Part shown: positions 1 to 8,937 of the stretch, piece after piece
How the letters are laid out: every line of letters begins with the position of its first letter
Numbering within the stretch: position 1 is the first letter of the stretch
Source of the DNA: Balneicella halophila
GTDB taxonomy: Bacteria > Bacteroidota > Bacteroidia > Bacteroidales > Balneicellaceae
NCBI RefSeq assembly: GCF_003096835.1
Contig: NZ_QENZ01000003.1
Span: 372,001 to 436,000 of the forward strand
Length of the DNA: 64,000 nucleotides
Direction: 5' to 3'
Notes under the pieces: model-generated
What the model was told of the DNA's origin: nothing
Seen by the model: the letters and a program-made list of their open reading frames with translations, nothing else
The model's database searches: none
Translations under genes and position numbers: made by a program

Positions 1-284
1 ATGGAGATGGGGATTTACATTTTGAAGGTGAAATCGTGAAAGACTTTCTACGCCCTGTTAATATTACAAGAGACGAATATGCTGCTGCAACACGGCTGAC
101 TATTGTCGTGAAAGTAAAATACGTAAATCGTCTTGATGATAAATTTGATTATGATACGCAATTTTCTGCCTATCGAGACATGGCTGAAACACAAGATCGT
201 ACAACGGTTGGAGAATCTTTAGTAAAGGAGATTATTGAACAAATTGTTGAGGATATATATAATAAAGCTGTAGTGAATTGGTAA
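1..284 (+). CDS. lptE: LptE-family LPS assembly protein, C-terminal part (cut by window edge)
   Basis: The open frame enters from the left edge (reading from base 3) and ends at 284, so the N-terminus with its lipoprotein signal is missing. The visible 94 residues contain the features typical of the Bacteroidota LptE family: an RLTIVVKVKYVN strand, a following FSAYRDM segment and a C-terminus ending in EDIYNKAVVNW. LptE is an outer-membrane lipoprotein that plugs the LptD barrel and helps insert lipopolysaccharide. A GTG at 36 could be mistaken for a start, but the frame is open upstream of it. It is followed after 3 bases by the TPR-like gene and then secG, a gene order I know from other Bacteroidota. 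Identification is by family resemblance only. Confidence 0.82.
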   Translation, partial: GDGDLHFEGEIVKDFLRPVNITRDEYAAATRLTIVVKVKYVNRLDDKFDYDTQFSAYRDMAETQDRTTVGESLVKEIIEQIVEDIYNKAVVNW

Positions 285-287
285 AAT

Positions 288-1064
288 ATGAATAAGGATT
301 CTTTTTATAATATTTTATCTCATCCATACTCTATCACATCAGAGGATAAAGAGTTTTTGGATGAAATACTTGAAGAATATCCTTTTTTTCAAGCGGGACA
401 AACTTTGCGTCTGCAAAATGCTTATGGAACTGATAAGTATGAACGTCTTTTGCAACAAAATGGCATTCATATTCCTGATCCTAAATATTACTATCGCAAA
501 TTGATGCTGAATAAAATGTATGTCCAGACAGAGGTGTTGGATGAAGAAATATTGCCGACTGAAAAGGATGTTGTTGATGAGGGACGAAAAGATACTAAAG
601 GACGTTTTACAGAGGCAGAAAACAAAGAAAAAGATAAAAAAGAGCGTGAAACCTTACAATATGCACCTTCTTTTTATAAAATTGAGGAATCTAAAAATCC
701 ATCACCTGATCTTCAAAAGGAATCTCATAACTTTACCGATTGGTTAAATGTTCTTGATCAAAGTGCCCAAAAAGAATCAGCTATTGAAAATCCTAAGGCC
801 AAGAAAACGGCAGCTACTATTTCACAGTTTATTGATAAAGATAAAAAGCCAATAAAAAAGCCAAAGGCTACAGTAACCAAAGAGAAAGAAAAAGACTATT
901 CTCCAGAACAACTTATGAGTCAAACATTGGCGGAAATCTACGTAAAACAAAAGCTATATGATAAGGCAATTGCTATTTATGAAAAATTAGATTTGAAGAG
1001 TTCAGAAAAAAATGCTACTTTTGCCCGTCGAATTGACGAAATTAACGAATTAAAGAATAATTAA
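288..1064 (+). CDS. TPR-like conserved protein between lptE and secG
   Basis: A 258-residue protein with no signal peptide. The first 75 residues form a conserved-looking block (EEYPFFQAGQTLRLQNA), the middle (about 90-200) is charged and low in complexity, rich in Lys and Glu, and the C-terminus (LAEIYVKQKLYDKAIAIYEKL) is one clear tetratricopeptide-type helix pair. TPR units usually bind partner proteins. Its place between lptE and secG, with 3-base gaps on either side, points to a single operon concerned with the envelope. The precise function is unknown; related Bacteroidota genes are generally annotated only as tetratricopeptide proteins. Confidence 0.75.
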   Translation: MNKDSFYNILSHPYSITSEDKEFLDEILEEYPFFQAGQTLRLQNAYGTDKYERLLQQNGIHIPDPKYYYRKLMLNKMYVQTEVLDEEILPTEKDVVDEGRKDTKGRFTEAENKEKDKKERETLQYAPSFYKIEESKNPSPDLQKESHNFTDWLNVLDQSAQKESAIENPKAKKTAATISQFIDKDKKPIKKPKATVTKEKEKDYSPEQLMSQTLAEIYVKQKLYDKAIAIYEKLDLKSSEKNATFARRIDEINELKNN

Positions 1065-1067
1065 GAT

Positions 1068-1406
1068 ATGTTTACTTTTTTAGCTGTGTGCATAATTATA
1101 GTGTGTATTCTCCTTGTGATAATTGTTTTGGTACAAAACTCTAAAGGTGGAGGATTGGCTTCTACTTTTGCCGGGTCAAATCAAATAATGGGAGTGAAAA
1201 AGACAGGAGATTTCTTAGAGCGAACTACTTGGGGCCTTGCAATTATCCTGTTTGCACTTTGTTTAGCTTCAACAGCATTTATGCCTACTAGAGGTGGAGA
1301 ACAAGAAATAGAGAATATTGGTGATAAAATGCAAGAAAAAGTTGAAACACCTGTGATTCCTGCAACTCCTATTAACGAAGGAACTGCAACAAATACAGCT
1401 CAGTAA
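1068..1406 (+). CDS. secG: Preprotein translocase subunit SecG
   Basis: A 112-residue protein with two hydrophobic segments (about residues 2-22 and 52-70) and, between them, the SecG signature QNSKGGGLASTFAGS. SecG joins SecY and SecE in the inner-membrane translocon and assists SecA-driven export. The tail after residue 75 is hydrophilic, a little longer than in E. coli, as is usual in Bacteroidota. It is the last gene of the lptE-TPR-secG run (3-base spacing) and is followed by a clear terminator. Confidence 0.93.
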   Translation: MFTFLAVCIIIVCILLVIIVLVQNSKGGGLASTFAGSNQIMGVKKTGDFLERTTWGLAIILFALCLASTAFMPTRGGEQEIENIGDKMQEKVETPVIPATPINEGTATNTAQ

Positions 1407-1430
1407 GCATTCTAAAGAGAAAATGAACGA

Positions 1431-1468
1431 TAACACCTTTTCCTTAATCTGGGAGAGGTGTTTTTTTG
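1431..1468 (+). terminator. Terminator after secG
   Basis: An ACACCT...AGGTGT stem, with G-T pairs extending it inward, is followed by seven T. It ends the lptE-secG transcript. Confidence 0.8.
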
Positions 1469-1480
1469 TATAGAAATAAA

Positions 1481-1502
1481 AGAGGTTCAAATTTGAACCT
1501 CT
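1481..1502. terminator. Palindromic terminator between secG and frr
   Basis: A perfect 22-base palindrome (AGAGGTTCAAA/TTTGAACCTCT) is flanked by AAAA on the left and TTTT on the right. It can act on both strands but most likely ends the minus-strand frr message. Confidence 0.75.
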
Positions 1503-1537
1503 TTTGAGTTTTTCATAGTTTTGTATAAGATAAGGAA

Positions 1538-2104
1538 TTAAATCTTCATAATATCTTTTTCTTTTTGATCTAACAGCTCATCAATCTTTTTATTGAAATC
1601 GTCAGTTAGTTTTTGAACATCATCTTCAGCATCATGACGTAAATCTTCTGATAATCCATCTTTCTCCATCTTTTTTAATTCCTCATTTGCGTCTCTGCGT
1701 GAGTTACGAATACTGATACGAGTATTTTCTCCTTCATTTTTAGCTTGTTTTACCAACTCTTTACGACGCTCTTCAGTCAATGGAGGAACATTTACTCTTA
1801 CAACTTCCCCATTATTATCAGGATTGAAGCCTAAGTTTGCATTGAGTATGGCCTTTTCAATCAAAGGAATGGTGCTTTTATCCCATGGTTGAATAGCAAT
1901 GGTATGTGCGTCAGAAGCAATTATATTAGCCACTTGATTCAGTGGAGTTAAATTTCCATAATAATCTACTTTTACACCTTTCAGCATAGAAGGATCAGCT
2001 TTGCCAGCACGTATTTTTACTAATTCGTTCTTCAGATGCTCTACAGCCTCAGACATAGCATTTTTTACTTCTTCTAAATGACGTTTGGTATCTTGCCTAT
2101 CCAT
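1538..2104 (-). CDS. frr: Ribosome recycling factor
   Basis: At 188 residues it has the standard RRF length. The MSEAVEHLKNELVKIRAGKADP segment near the N-terminus, the LTEERRKELVKQAKNEGE block in the middle and a long charged C-terminal helix are characteristic. With EF-G it splits post-termination 70S ribosomes. It follows pyrH on the same strand (65 bases), the common bacterial pyrH-frr pairing. Confidence 0.96.
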   Translation of the reverse strand: MDRQDTKRHLEEVKNAMSEAVEHLKNELVKIRAGKADPSMLKGVKVDYYGNLTPLNQVANIIASDAHTIAIQPWDKSTIPLIEKAILNANLGFNPDNNGEVVRVNVPPLTEERRKELVKQAKNEGENTRISIRNSRRDANEELKKMEKDGLSEDLRHDAEDDVQKLTDDFNKKIDELLDQKEKDIMKI

Positions 2105-2169
2105 AATCTTGATTTTTAATGTTTGTTATTCAAAAATAATAAATAATTGTGAGAATGAGTACAAATTCT

Positions 2170-2874
2170 TTAAGAAACCACTGTGCCAATGGCTTCTCCA
2201 GCTACAACTTTTCCAAGATTCCCTTCAGTATCCATATCGAAAACGGCAATTTTTACATCATTCTCTTTACACATTGTAGTAGCAGTCATATCCATTACTT
2301 TAAGTCCTCTTTTATAGATTTCATCATAGCTTATATTTTCAAACTTTTTAGCATCAGGATTTTTTTCTGGATCACTGTCATAGATGCCATCTACGCGCGT
2401 TCCTTTCAGCATTACATCTACTTGTAACTCACAAGCACGAAGTGCTGAGGCAGTGTCAGTGGTGAAAAATGGATTCCCAGTACCGCCGGCAATTATTACA
2501 ACCTTTCCCTTGCTCATAAACTTTTTGGCCTTTTTAGCTCTATAAAGTTCTCCGATAGGTGCCATTTTAGTTGCGGTGAGCAGTTTCGAGCTACAGCCTT
2601 CTTCCTCTAGACGGGCACATAAAGCAATACTGTTAATTACAGTAGCAAGCATTCCCATACTGTCACCGGAAACTCTATCAAATCCAGCTGCACTTGCTTT
2701 CAATCCTCTAAATATATTTCCACCTCCAATTACAATGGCTATTTCAACACCTTTTTCACTAATTTTCTTGATTTGTTTTGCGTAAGATGCTAATTGTTCA
2801 GGATCAATACCTGCTTTATTTGCTCCAGCTAAGGACTCTCCACTTAGTTTTAGTAGTATACTTTTATATTTCAT
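2170..2874 (-). CDS. pyrH: UMP kinase
   Basis: This is a 234-residue amino-acid-kinase-fold enzyme that phosphorylates UMP to UDP. Key motifs are LLKLSGESLAG at the start, VIGGGNIFRG for the phosphate loop, and FFTTDTASALRA. The frame is open to 2925, but the family begins at MKYKSILLKLSGE, so the ATG at 2874 is chosen and the 17 extra upstream codons are rejected. The gene lies between tsf and frr, part of the classic rpsB-tsf-pyrH-frr order, although a terminator separates it from tsf here. Confidence 0.95.
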   Translation of the reverse strand: MKYKSILLKLSGESLAGANKAGIDPEQLASYAKQIKKISEKGVEIAIVIGGGNIFRGLKASAAGFDRVSGDSMGMLATVINSIALCARLEEEGCSSKLLTATKMAPIGELYRAKKAKKFMSKGKVVIIAGGTGNPFFTTDTASALRACELQVDVMLKGTRVDGIYDSDPEKNPDAKKFENISYDEIYKRGLKVMDMTATTMCKENDVKIAVFDMDTEGNLGKVVAGEAIGTVVS

Positions 2875-2904
2875 AATATTTGCACATTTTACGGACTTAA
2901 AGAT

Positions 2905-2940
2905 ACAAAAAAAAGAGCTCTTCAAAATATGAAGAACTCC
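2905..2940 (-). terminator. Terminator after tsf
   Basis: Read on the minus strand, a 10-bp stem (GAGTTCTTCA with TGAAGAGCTC, one G-T pair) is followed by eight T. It separates rpsB-tsf from pyrH-frr. Confidence 0.75.
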
Positions 2941-2966
2941 TTTTCTTTATAGTTGCTGTATTGATC

Positions 2967-3797
2967 TTAGTTATTCAATGAAAAACGTTTCATTACAGTT
3001 ACTGTTAAGTCTTTATCAGCAGTTTCTAAGTACTGTTTGATGTTGATTTTTGAATCTTTCACAAAAGCTTGATTCAATAAAGTATTTTCTTTGTAGAATT
3101 TATTCAAGTTACCTTGTGCAATTTTATCTAACATATTTTCAGGCTTACCTTCCAATCTGTATTTTTCTTTTGCAATTTCTAACTCTTTATTCACAACTTC
3201 TTCAGGTACATCATCTTTATCAATTCCAGCAGGTGACATTGCAGCTACTTGCATAGCTACATCTTTAGCCATTTGTTGATCAATATTTTCTTTATTGAAA
3301 CCTACTAATGTTGCCAATTTGTTTCCTGCATGGATATATGAAATACAGTATGGAGCTTCGATTTTATCGTAAAAACCTAATTCGAGCTTTTCTCCAATAA
3401 TACCTGTTTGCTCACTTACATGAGTTTCAACCGTACGTCCACCCTCTAATTCTAGGCCTTTTAGCTCTTCTAAGTCTGCAGGTTGCTGTTCTAGTGCTAC
3501 ATTTAATATTTTAGTAGCAAACTCAACAAATCCTTCATTCTTTGCTACGAAATCTGTTTCGCAGTTTAGTGAAATGATAGCACCTTTTTTGTTGTCATCA
3601 CTTACTTTTGAAAGCACCACACCCTCAGATGCTTCTCTGTCTGCACGCTTATTAGCGATAGCCATACCTTTTTTACGGATGATTTCGATTGCTTTTTCTA
3701 AATCACCATCAGCTTCTTGAAGTGCCTTTTTACAATCCATCATACCTGCTCCGGTTGCGGTACGTAATTTTTTTACATCGGCTGCTGTTATTGCCAT
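2967..3797 (-). CDS. tsf: Elongation factor Ts
   Basis: A 276-residue EF-Ts with both family signatures, TGAGMMDCKKAL near the N-terminus (residues 16-27) and CETDFVAKNEGF in the core. It exchanges GDP for GTP on EF-Tu. It lies 68 bases downstream of rpsB on the same strand, the near-universal rpsB-tsf operon, and its terminator is directly downstream. Confidence 0.97.
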   Translation of the reverse strand: MAITAADVKKLRTATGAGMMDCKKALQEADGDLEKAIEIIRKKGMAIANKRADREASEGVVLSKVSDDNKKGAIISLNCETDFVAKNEGFVEFATKILNVALEQQPADLEELKGLELEGGRTVETHVSEQTGIIGEKLELGFYDKIEAPYCISYIHAGNKLATLVGFNKENIDQQMAKDVAMQVAAMSPAGIDKDDVPEEVVNKELEIAKEKYRLEGKPENMLDKIAQGNLNKFYKENTLLNQAFVKDSKINIKQYLETADKDLTVTVMKRFSLNN

Positions 3798-3865
3798 AAT
3801 TTTCTTTTTTTCTGGAGTTATGTTAAAAAATATATACTATTTCTTTCGGTTTAATATTTCTCCTA

Positions 3866-4612
3866 CTACTCTTCCTTACTTTCTTTGTTTTCTTTAGTAT
3901 CTTTTGCTTCTTTCTCACGGCTTGCTTTGCGCTCAGTCAATCCTTCTTTTACAGCATCAGTTACTTTTCCAACAATAAAATCAATTGATGTACTTGCATC
4001 ATCATTTGCAGGAATTACAAAATCAATATCTTGAGGATTTGAGTTTGTATCTACAATACCAAATACTGGTATACCTAAACGATTTGCTTCACGTACTGCG
4101 ATGTATTCTTTCATCACATCTACAATGAAAAGTGCTGCAGGCAATCGTGTCATGTCTGCAATACTTCCTAATGTTTTTTCAAGTTTTGCACGCTGACGAC
4201 CTATTTGTAATTTTTCTCTCTTAGAAAGGTGATCAAAAGTTCCATCGCTTGACATTTTATCAATTGATGTCATTTTCTTTACAGCCTTTCTTATTGTAGG
4301 AAAGTTAGTAAGCATACCTCCTGGCCAACGTTCCACGACATATGGCATATTCGTTGGACCCACTTTAGTTTCAATAATATCTTTAGCTTGTTTCTTTGTT
4401 GCCACAAAAAGGATTTTACGACCAGACTTTGCAATTTGCTTCATTGCAGCCGCAGCTTCATCAAGTTTCACCGCTGTTTTGTGTAGGTCTATGATGTGGA
4501 TACCGTTTTTCTCCATAAATACATAAGGAGCCATTTTAGGATTCCACTTTCTTTTCATGTGTCCGAAGTGACAACCTGCTTCTAATAAATCTTCGAATTT
4601 TGTTTGTTCCAT
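3866..4612 (-). CDS. rpsB: 30S ribosomal protein S2
   Basis: A 248-residue S2 with the N-terminal signature EAGCHFGHMKRKWNPKMAPY and the helix-rich middle containing RWPGGMLTNFPTIRKA. The C-terminal 25 residues are Lys/Glu-rich (from about KASREKEAKDTKEN onward), a lineage-type acidic/basic tail. It binds the 30S platform with S1. The 140 bases between rpsI and rpsB can form two stem-loops that may be an autoregulatory leader. Confidence 0.97.
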   Translation of the reverse strand: MEQTKFEDLLEAGCHFGHMKRKWNPKMAPYVFMEKNGIHIIDLHKTAVKLDEAAAAMKQIAKSGRKILFVATKKQAKDIIETKVGPTNMPYVVERWPGGMLTNFPTIRKAVKKMTSIDKMSSDGTFDHLSKREKLQIGRQRAKLEKTLGSIADMTRLPAALFIVDVMKEYIAVREANRLGIPVFGIVDTNSNPQDIDFVIPANDDASTSIDFIVGKVTDAVKEGLTERKASREKEAKDTKENKESKEE

Positions 4613-4648
4613 AATTTTTTTTAATTGTTTACGTTCTTTTTACCTTTT

Positions 4649-4728
4649 GTCATTTTCTAGCAAAATGACTTTTTTCAAAATTTTTCGGCAATCACTAAGT
4701 AGTTCCTTCGTAGGAAGTCTTAATGATT
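4649..4728 (-). ncRNA. Candidate structured leader of rpsB-tsf
   Basis: The rpsI-rpsB gap holds two stem-loops. Bases 4690-4728 form a long interrupted stem (AATCA/TGATT outside, TTCCT/AGGAA around a TCGT loop). Bases 4649-4669 form a perfect 8-bp stem (GTCATTTT/AAAATGAC, 5-base loop). The second is not followed by T on the minus strand, so it is not a terminator in the direction of transcription. S2 leaders with autoregulation are known in other phyla; the role here is inferred. Confidence 0.4.
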
Positions 4729-4752
4729 TAGATGCTAAACTTGCCAAAAATA

Positions 4753-5139
4753 TTAACGCTTGCTGAATTGGAAACGCTTACGAGCCTTAGGCTGTCCTGG
4801 TTTCTTACGTTCAACAGCACGAGGGTCACGAGTCATAAATCCTTCAGCTTTCAACTGAGGTTTTACTTCTGCGTCTAATTCTACCAAAGCACGAGCAATA
4901 CCTAAACGAACTGCCTCTGCCTGTCCTTTAGTACCTCCTCCGTTAATATTTACTTTGATATCGTATTTATCTGCAACACCCAATGTATGTAATGGCTGTG
5001 TAACCACATAGCGATGGATAGGTACAGAAAAGTACTCATTCACGTCTCTTTTGTTGATGGTAATATTTCCTTTGCCCGGCTTCAAGTAAACACGAGCTAC
5101 AGCTGACTTTCTACGTCCTAATGTGTTTATCACTTCCAT
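4753..5139 (-). CDS. rpsI: 30S ribosomal protein S9
   Basis: A 128-residue S9 with the family signature [19 protein letters not shown] and the basic C-terminal tail ending [11 protein letters not shown], whose last residues reach the P-site tRNA. It follows rplM with a 3-base gap, the universal L13-S9 pair. Confidence 0.97.
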   Translation of the reverse strand: MEVINTLGRRKSAVARVYLKPGKGNITINKRDVNEYFSVPIHRYVVTQPLHTLGVADKYDIKVNINGGGTKGQAEAVRLGIARALVELDAEVKPQLKAEGFMTRDPRAVERKKPGQPKARKRFQFSKR

Positions 5140-5142
5140 CTG

Positions 5143-5601
5143 TTATAATTTGATATTGTTTAAATCGATTTTTTCAGGTTTTTGAGCTACTTCTTTGTAG
5201 TCTTCACCCACATATACTCTCAAGTTTGTCAACAATTGTTTTCCTAGTCTATTTTTAGGTAACATACCTTTTACGGCATTCATTACCATTCTGTCTGGGA
5301 ATTTTGTCATCATTTCAGTAGCAGTACGTACACGTTGTCCACCAGGATATCCTGTATGGCGAATGTAGGTTTTGTCTGCCCACTTATTACCTGAAAGGTT
5401 TATTTTCTCTGCATTGATGATAATAACATTATCACCACAATCTACATGAGGTGTAAAACATGGTTTGTTTTTTCCTCTGAGTATTTTGGCTGTGTTAGAA
5501 GCTAAGCGCCCCAATACAGCATCTTTGGCATCGATAAGTACCCATTTTTTATCAACGCTTTCTTTGTTTGCGGATACAGTTTTATAACTTTGATCACTCA
5601 C
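5143..5601 (-). CDS. rplM: 50S ribosomal protein L13
   Basis: A 152-residue L13 with the signature GMLPKNRLGKQLLTNLRVYVG toward the C-terminus and KPCFTPHVDCGDNVIIIN in the core. It is the first gene of a run that continues through rpsI and probably rpsB-tsf. A good promoter lies about 200 bases upstream, so the transcript has a long leader with predicted hairpins. Confidence 0.97.
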   Translation of the reverse strand: MSDQSYKTVSANKESVDKKWVLIDAKDAVLGRLASNTAKILRGKNKPCFTPHVDCGDNVIIINAEKINLSGNKWADKTYIRHTGYPGGQRVRTATEMMTKFPDRMVMNAVKGMLPKNRLGKQLLTNLRVYVGEDYKEVAQKPEKIDLNNIKL

Positions 5602-5792
5602 TGTGTTTCGTTTTTATACGTTTATACTCTATTTTTCTATTGAATTATTTACCCTCACCTAAAGCATATAAGAAGCAAACCTGCAAAAACTTTTCTTGTC
5701 GGGCAAACCATCAAAGCTTTTGGTAATCAGTTGCTAACATCCTTCTAAGGGGATGTCTTTTTCATATACACTTTTGATAAATCTTCAAATAG
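5602..5792 (-). ncRNA. Candidate structured 5' leader of rplM-rpsI
   Basis: From the predicted start site to rplM the leader is about 190 bases. Read on the minus strand it folds as ACATCC/GGATGT (plus coordinates about 5738-5757) followed by a second arm GCAA...TTGC enclosing ACCA...TGGT (about 5703-5735). Leaders that bind L13 or S9 products are described for several phyla; whether this belongs to one of those families was not tested. Confidence 0.4.
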
Positions 5793-5798
5793 TGGGTG

Positions 5799-5831
5799 CA
5801 AAGGTAAAAATAATTTTGTTAGTAACACAAT
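5799..5831 (-). promoter_or_regulatory. Promoter of the rplM operon
   Basis: On the minus strand a TACCTTTG -7 box (5799-5806) lies 21 bases from an ATTG -33 element (5828-5831). This matches the Bacteroidota sigma-ABfr pattern. Confidence 0.65.
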
Positions 5832-6041
5832 AATATTTTATCTAAAACAACTAATTTTCAACGAGAAAGGATAGGAAATGATTGTTGATAACTTTAAAAA
5901 TAACTATAAAAGTTGATGGATTCGCTTAAATTGATGATTGCAATATTAAGATAATATTAATAAATAACACTTTAGCTTGGTAATATTTCAGTTGAGAGTG
6001 AATGTTCAGTATCTTCGTAGCGTCTAACTAAATATTTAAAT
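5832..6041. other. Intergenic region between rplM and the TonB receptor
   Basis: This is AT-rich spacer upstream of the receptor gene. A TATCTTCG (6010-6017) resembles a -7 box for the receptor, but I see no well-placed -33 element. No further gene or RNA was recognised. Confidence 0.4.
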
Positions 6042-8846
6042 ATGAAAGCAAATTTTAAATTTTTAATGAGCTTTGCACTTATGGTTTTAGTAACCACTAC
6101 ACTATGGGCACAAAGCACATTCACAGGAAAAGTAGTAGATGCTGAGACAGGTGAAACAATACCTGGAGCTAGCGTTTTACAACAAGGTACAACCAACGGT
6201 ACATCAACTGATATTGATGGTAACTTTTCTTTACAACTTTCAGGAAAAGGGCGATTGGTAATCACATTCGTAGGTTATGCAGATAAGGTTATAACATTTG
6301 ATGCAGCTAGATCAACAAGTCTAGGAACTATCGTACTTTCACAAGATGCACTTGGCCTAGATGAGGTTGTTGTTATAGGTGTGGCTGATATTGCTAAAGA
6401 TAGAGAAACTCCAGTAGCTGTTTCTACGATCAAGGCAGAGGAAATTATGGAGAAATTGGGAACTAAAGAATTCCCTGAAATTTTAAAAACTACACCTTCT
6501 GTTTATGCAACAAAGCAAGGTGGTGGTTTTGGTGATTCTCGTGTAAATATTCGCGGATTTGACCAACGTAATACGGCTGTTATGGTTAATGGTATGCCTG
6601 TAAACGACATGGAGAATGGCTGGGTATATTGGAGTAACTGGGCAGGTCTTTCTGACGTTACCTCTGCAATGCAAGTACAAAGGGGATTAGGTTCTTCTAA
6701 ATTAGCAATTTCTTCAGTTGGTGGTACCATTAACGTACTCACCAGAGCAGCACAAAAAAACAAAGGTGGCTCTATTTCTGTTAGAGCTGGTAATGATAAT
6801 TATTTGAAAACATTAGGTTCTTACAATTCAGGAATGATGGATAATGGCTTTTCTGTTTCTGCCCTTATCGGAAGAACTTCAGGTGACGGTTTTGTTGATG
6901 GAACAAAATTCGAAGGATATAATTATTTCTTAGCTTTAGGTTTTAAGCCTAATGAAAATCATGACTTGCAATTTACAGTAACTGGAGCACCTCAGTGGCA
7001 CCACCAAAGAAGTTATGCACCTAGTTTGGGTGACTATCTTGAATATGGTGAGGATGGTGATCCTAACATAAAGTACAATAGTGATTGGGGTTATTTGAAT
7101 GGAGAAGAATATTCATTTAGAAGAAACTTTTATCACAAGCCAATCGCTTCTTTAAACTGGGATTGGAATCTTTCTGAAAAAAGTAAAATAGCGACAGTTC
7201 TATACGCTTCAGTTGGTAGAGGTGGAGGAACCGGAGAAATCGGTCATTTGAATGGTACAAGACAGTATGCTTTACCAAAAACCAGTCGTGGTTTAGTGCC
7301 TGTTGATGTAATTCAGCAGTGGAATATGGGGCAACAAGTGCCTTCAGCTTTCGCTAATCCTAAATATAATCAGCCAAGAGTTCGTTCATTATATGATGGA
7401 GGACGCTACAATACAGGAAACAATGGACATCCAAATGGCGGTGGAAAATATGGAAGTGATAACGGTATTTCAAGAAGAGCATCTATGAACTCTCACAACT
7501 GGTATGGTGTTATTTCTAATTTTAATACAGAATTGAGTGAAACACTTACTTTAGATTTTGGTATCGATTTAAGATCTTATAAAGGAATACATTATAGAAG
7601 AGTTGAAGATCTTTTAGGCGCTGATGCTTATATTGATTATGATAATGTAAATTATCCTAACGGAAGAAAAATCACTGAAACTTATCCTGCGGATTTCTCA
7701 TCTATGATGAATGTATTTGAGAGCGTTGATGATGAGCAAAAAATTGACTACCACAATGACGGTAAAGTTCGTTGGTATGGTGGATTCGGACAATTAGAAT
7801 ATAAAAAAGATGCAATTTCAATGTTCATTCAAGGTGCCGTGTCTAGCCAAGGATATAAGCGAATTGATTATTTCAATTATTTAGATAGTGACCCTGAGCA
7901 AGAGTCTGACTGGGAGTCATTAGTTGGAGGTAATGTTAAAGGAGGTATGAACTGGAACATTAATGATAATCACAATTTGTTCTTTAACGCAGGTTTCTAT
8001 TCTAGACAACCTAACTTTGATGCTGTATTCCCTAATTATAATGATAACTATATCAATGATGACTTGATTAACGAAAAAGTAATTGGTCTTGAATTGGGGT
8101 ACGGTTTCCGTAGCGAAAATGCTAGATTTAATGTAAACCTTTATAGAACATCTTGGGCAGACCGTTATACTAGATTTTCTAGTACTTTCGATGTAAATAA
8201 TACTCCTGATAATAATAGAGATGATGTTAGAGGTATTGCAAACCTAGAAGGTGTAGAACAAATACATATGGGTGTTGAGTTTGATGGTAATGTTAGATTA
8301 TCTGATAACTTTAGTCTTAATGCGATGGTTTCTTATGGTAACTGGGAATATGGTTCTGATGTTACCGCGGCTTACTATGATGAGGCTAACAATCCTATTC
8401 AAGTTAATGGACAAAATCAAGAAGAAACACTTTACTTAGATGGAGTTAAAGTTGGTGATGCTGCACAGTTTACAGCACGCTTAGGATTTGACTTAAAATT
8501 ACCAAAAGGATTCAAATTGGATATGAATTATCTATATGCAGATAAGTTGTATGCAGATATTGATCATGAGTCATTTAATTATAAAGGTCATAAAGGTTCT
8601 TTAGAGTTGCCAAGCTATGGACTTTTAGAAGGAGGAATCTCTTTCAAAGAGGAATTTGGAAACAATAATTCAATTACTATCCGTTTTAATATGGATAACA
8701 TTTTAGATGAAACTTACATCTCTGAGTCAGAAACAAATATTTTCCCTGAAGCAGGAGACCGCACTTGGGATGGTATCAGTACAAAGAACAGAGTGTTTTT
8801 TGGATGGGGACGTACTTGGAACGTAAGTGCAACTTATAGATTCTAA
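6042..8846 (+). CDS. TonB-dependent outer-membrane receptor
   Basis: A 934-residue receptor. Residues 1-24 are a signal peptide ending TTLWAQ; about 25-105 is a carboxypeptidase-D-like regulatory domain (FTGKVVDAETGETIPGASV); then a TonB-box-like stretch (GLDEVVVIG), a plug domain (about 110-235, with RNIRGFDQRN-type and SVGGTINVLT motifs), and a beta-barrel ending in the aromatic SATYRF. Such receptors import a ligand across the outer membrane using TonB energy. No SusD-like lipoprotein follows, so this is not a glycan-utilisation pair, and the ligand cannot be told from sequence. A strong terminator follows. Confidence 0.92.
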   Translation: MKANFKFLMSFALMVLVTTTLWAQSTFTGKVVDAETGETIPGASVLQQGTTNGTSTDIDGNFSLQLSGKGRLVITFVGYADKVITFDAARSTSLGTIVLSQDALGLDEVVVIGVADIAKDRETPVAVSTIKAEEIMEKLGTKEFPEILKTTPSVYATKQGGGFGDSRVNIRGFDQRNTAVMVNGMPVNDMENGWVYWSNWAGLSDVTSAMQVQRGLGSSKLAISSVGGTINVLTRAAQKNKGGSISVRAGNDNYLKTLGSYNSGMMDNGFSVSALIGRTSGDGFVDGTKFEGYNYFLALGFKPNENHDLQFTVTGAPQWHHQRSYAPSLGDYLEYGEDGDPNIKYNSDWGYLNGEEYSFRRNFYHKPIASLNWDWNLSEKSKIATVLYASVGRGGGTGEIGHLNGTRQYALPKTSRGLVPVDVIQQWNMGQQVPSAFANPKYNQPRVRSLYDGGRYNTGNNGHPNGGGKYGSDNGISRRASMNSHNWYGVISNFNTELSETLTLDFGIDLRSYKGIHYRRVEDLLGADAYIDYDNVNYPNGRKITETYPADFSSMMNVFESVDDEQKIDYHNDGKVRWYGGFGQLEYKKDAISMFIQGAVSSQGYKRIDYFNYLDSDPEQESDWESLVGGNVKGGMNWNINDNHNLFFNAGFYSRQPNFDAVFPNYNDNYINDDLINEKVIGLELGYGFRSENARFNVNLYRTSWADRYTRFSSTFDVNNTPDNNRDDVRGIANLEGVEQIHMGVEFDGNVRLSDNFSLNAMVSYGNWEYGSDVTAAYYDEANNPIQVNGQNQEETLYLDGVKVGDAAQFTARLGFDLKLPKGFKLDMNYLYADKLYADIDHESFNYKGHKGSLELPSYGLLEGGISFKEEFGNNNSITIRFNMDNILDETYISESETNIFPEAGDRTWDGISTKNRVFFGWGRTWNVSATYRF

Positions 8847-8877
8847 TAACAACCCTATTTTCTAATAATTACAAGAA

Positions 8878-8912
8878 AGCCTCTTTCCTTTGCTGGGAAA
8901 GAGGCTTTTTTC
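8878..8912 (+). terminator. Terminator after the TonB receptor
   Basis: A perfect 11-bp stem (AGCCTCTTTCC/GGAAAGAGGCT) with a 7-base loop is followed by a T run. It lies tail-to-tail between the receptor and the OmpA-like gene and may serve both. Confidence 0.9.
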
Positions 8913-8937
8913 GTTAGTTAAATGCTATTTATAATTA

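Noticed and set aside
4649-4669. Plus-strand hairpin followed by TTTTTT, resembling a terminator.
   Set aside because: No plus-strand gene lies upstream; on the minus strand it is within the rpsB leader and has no T run.
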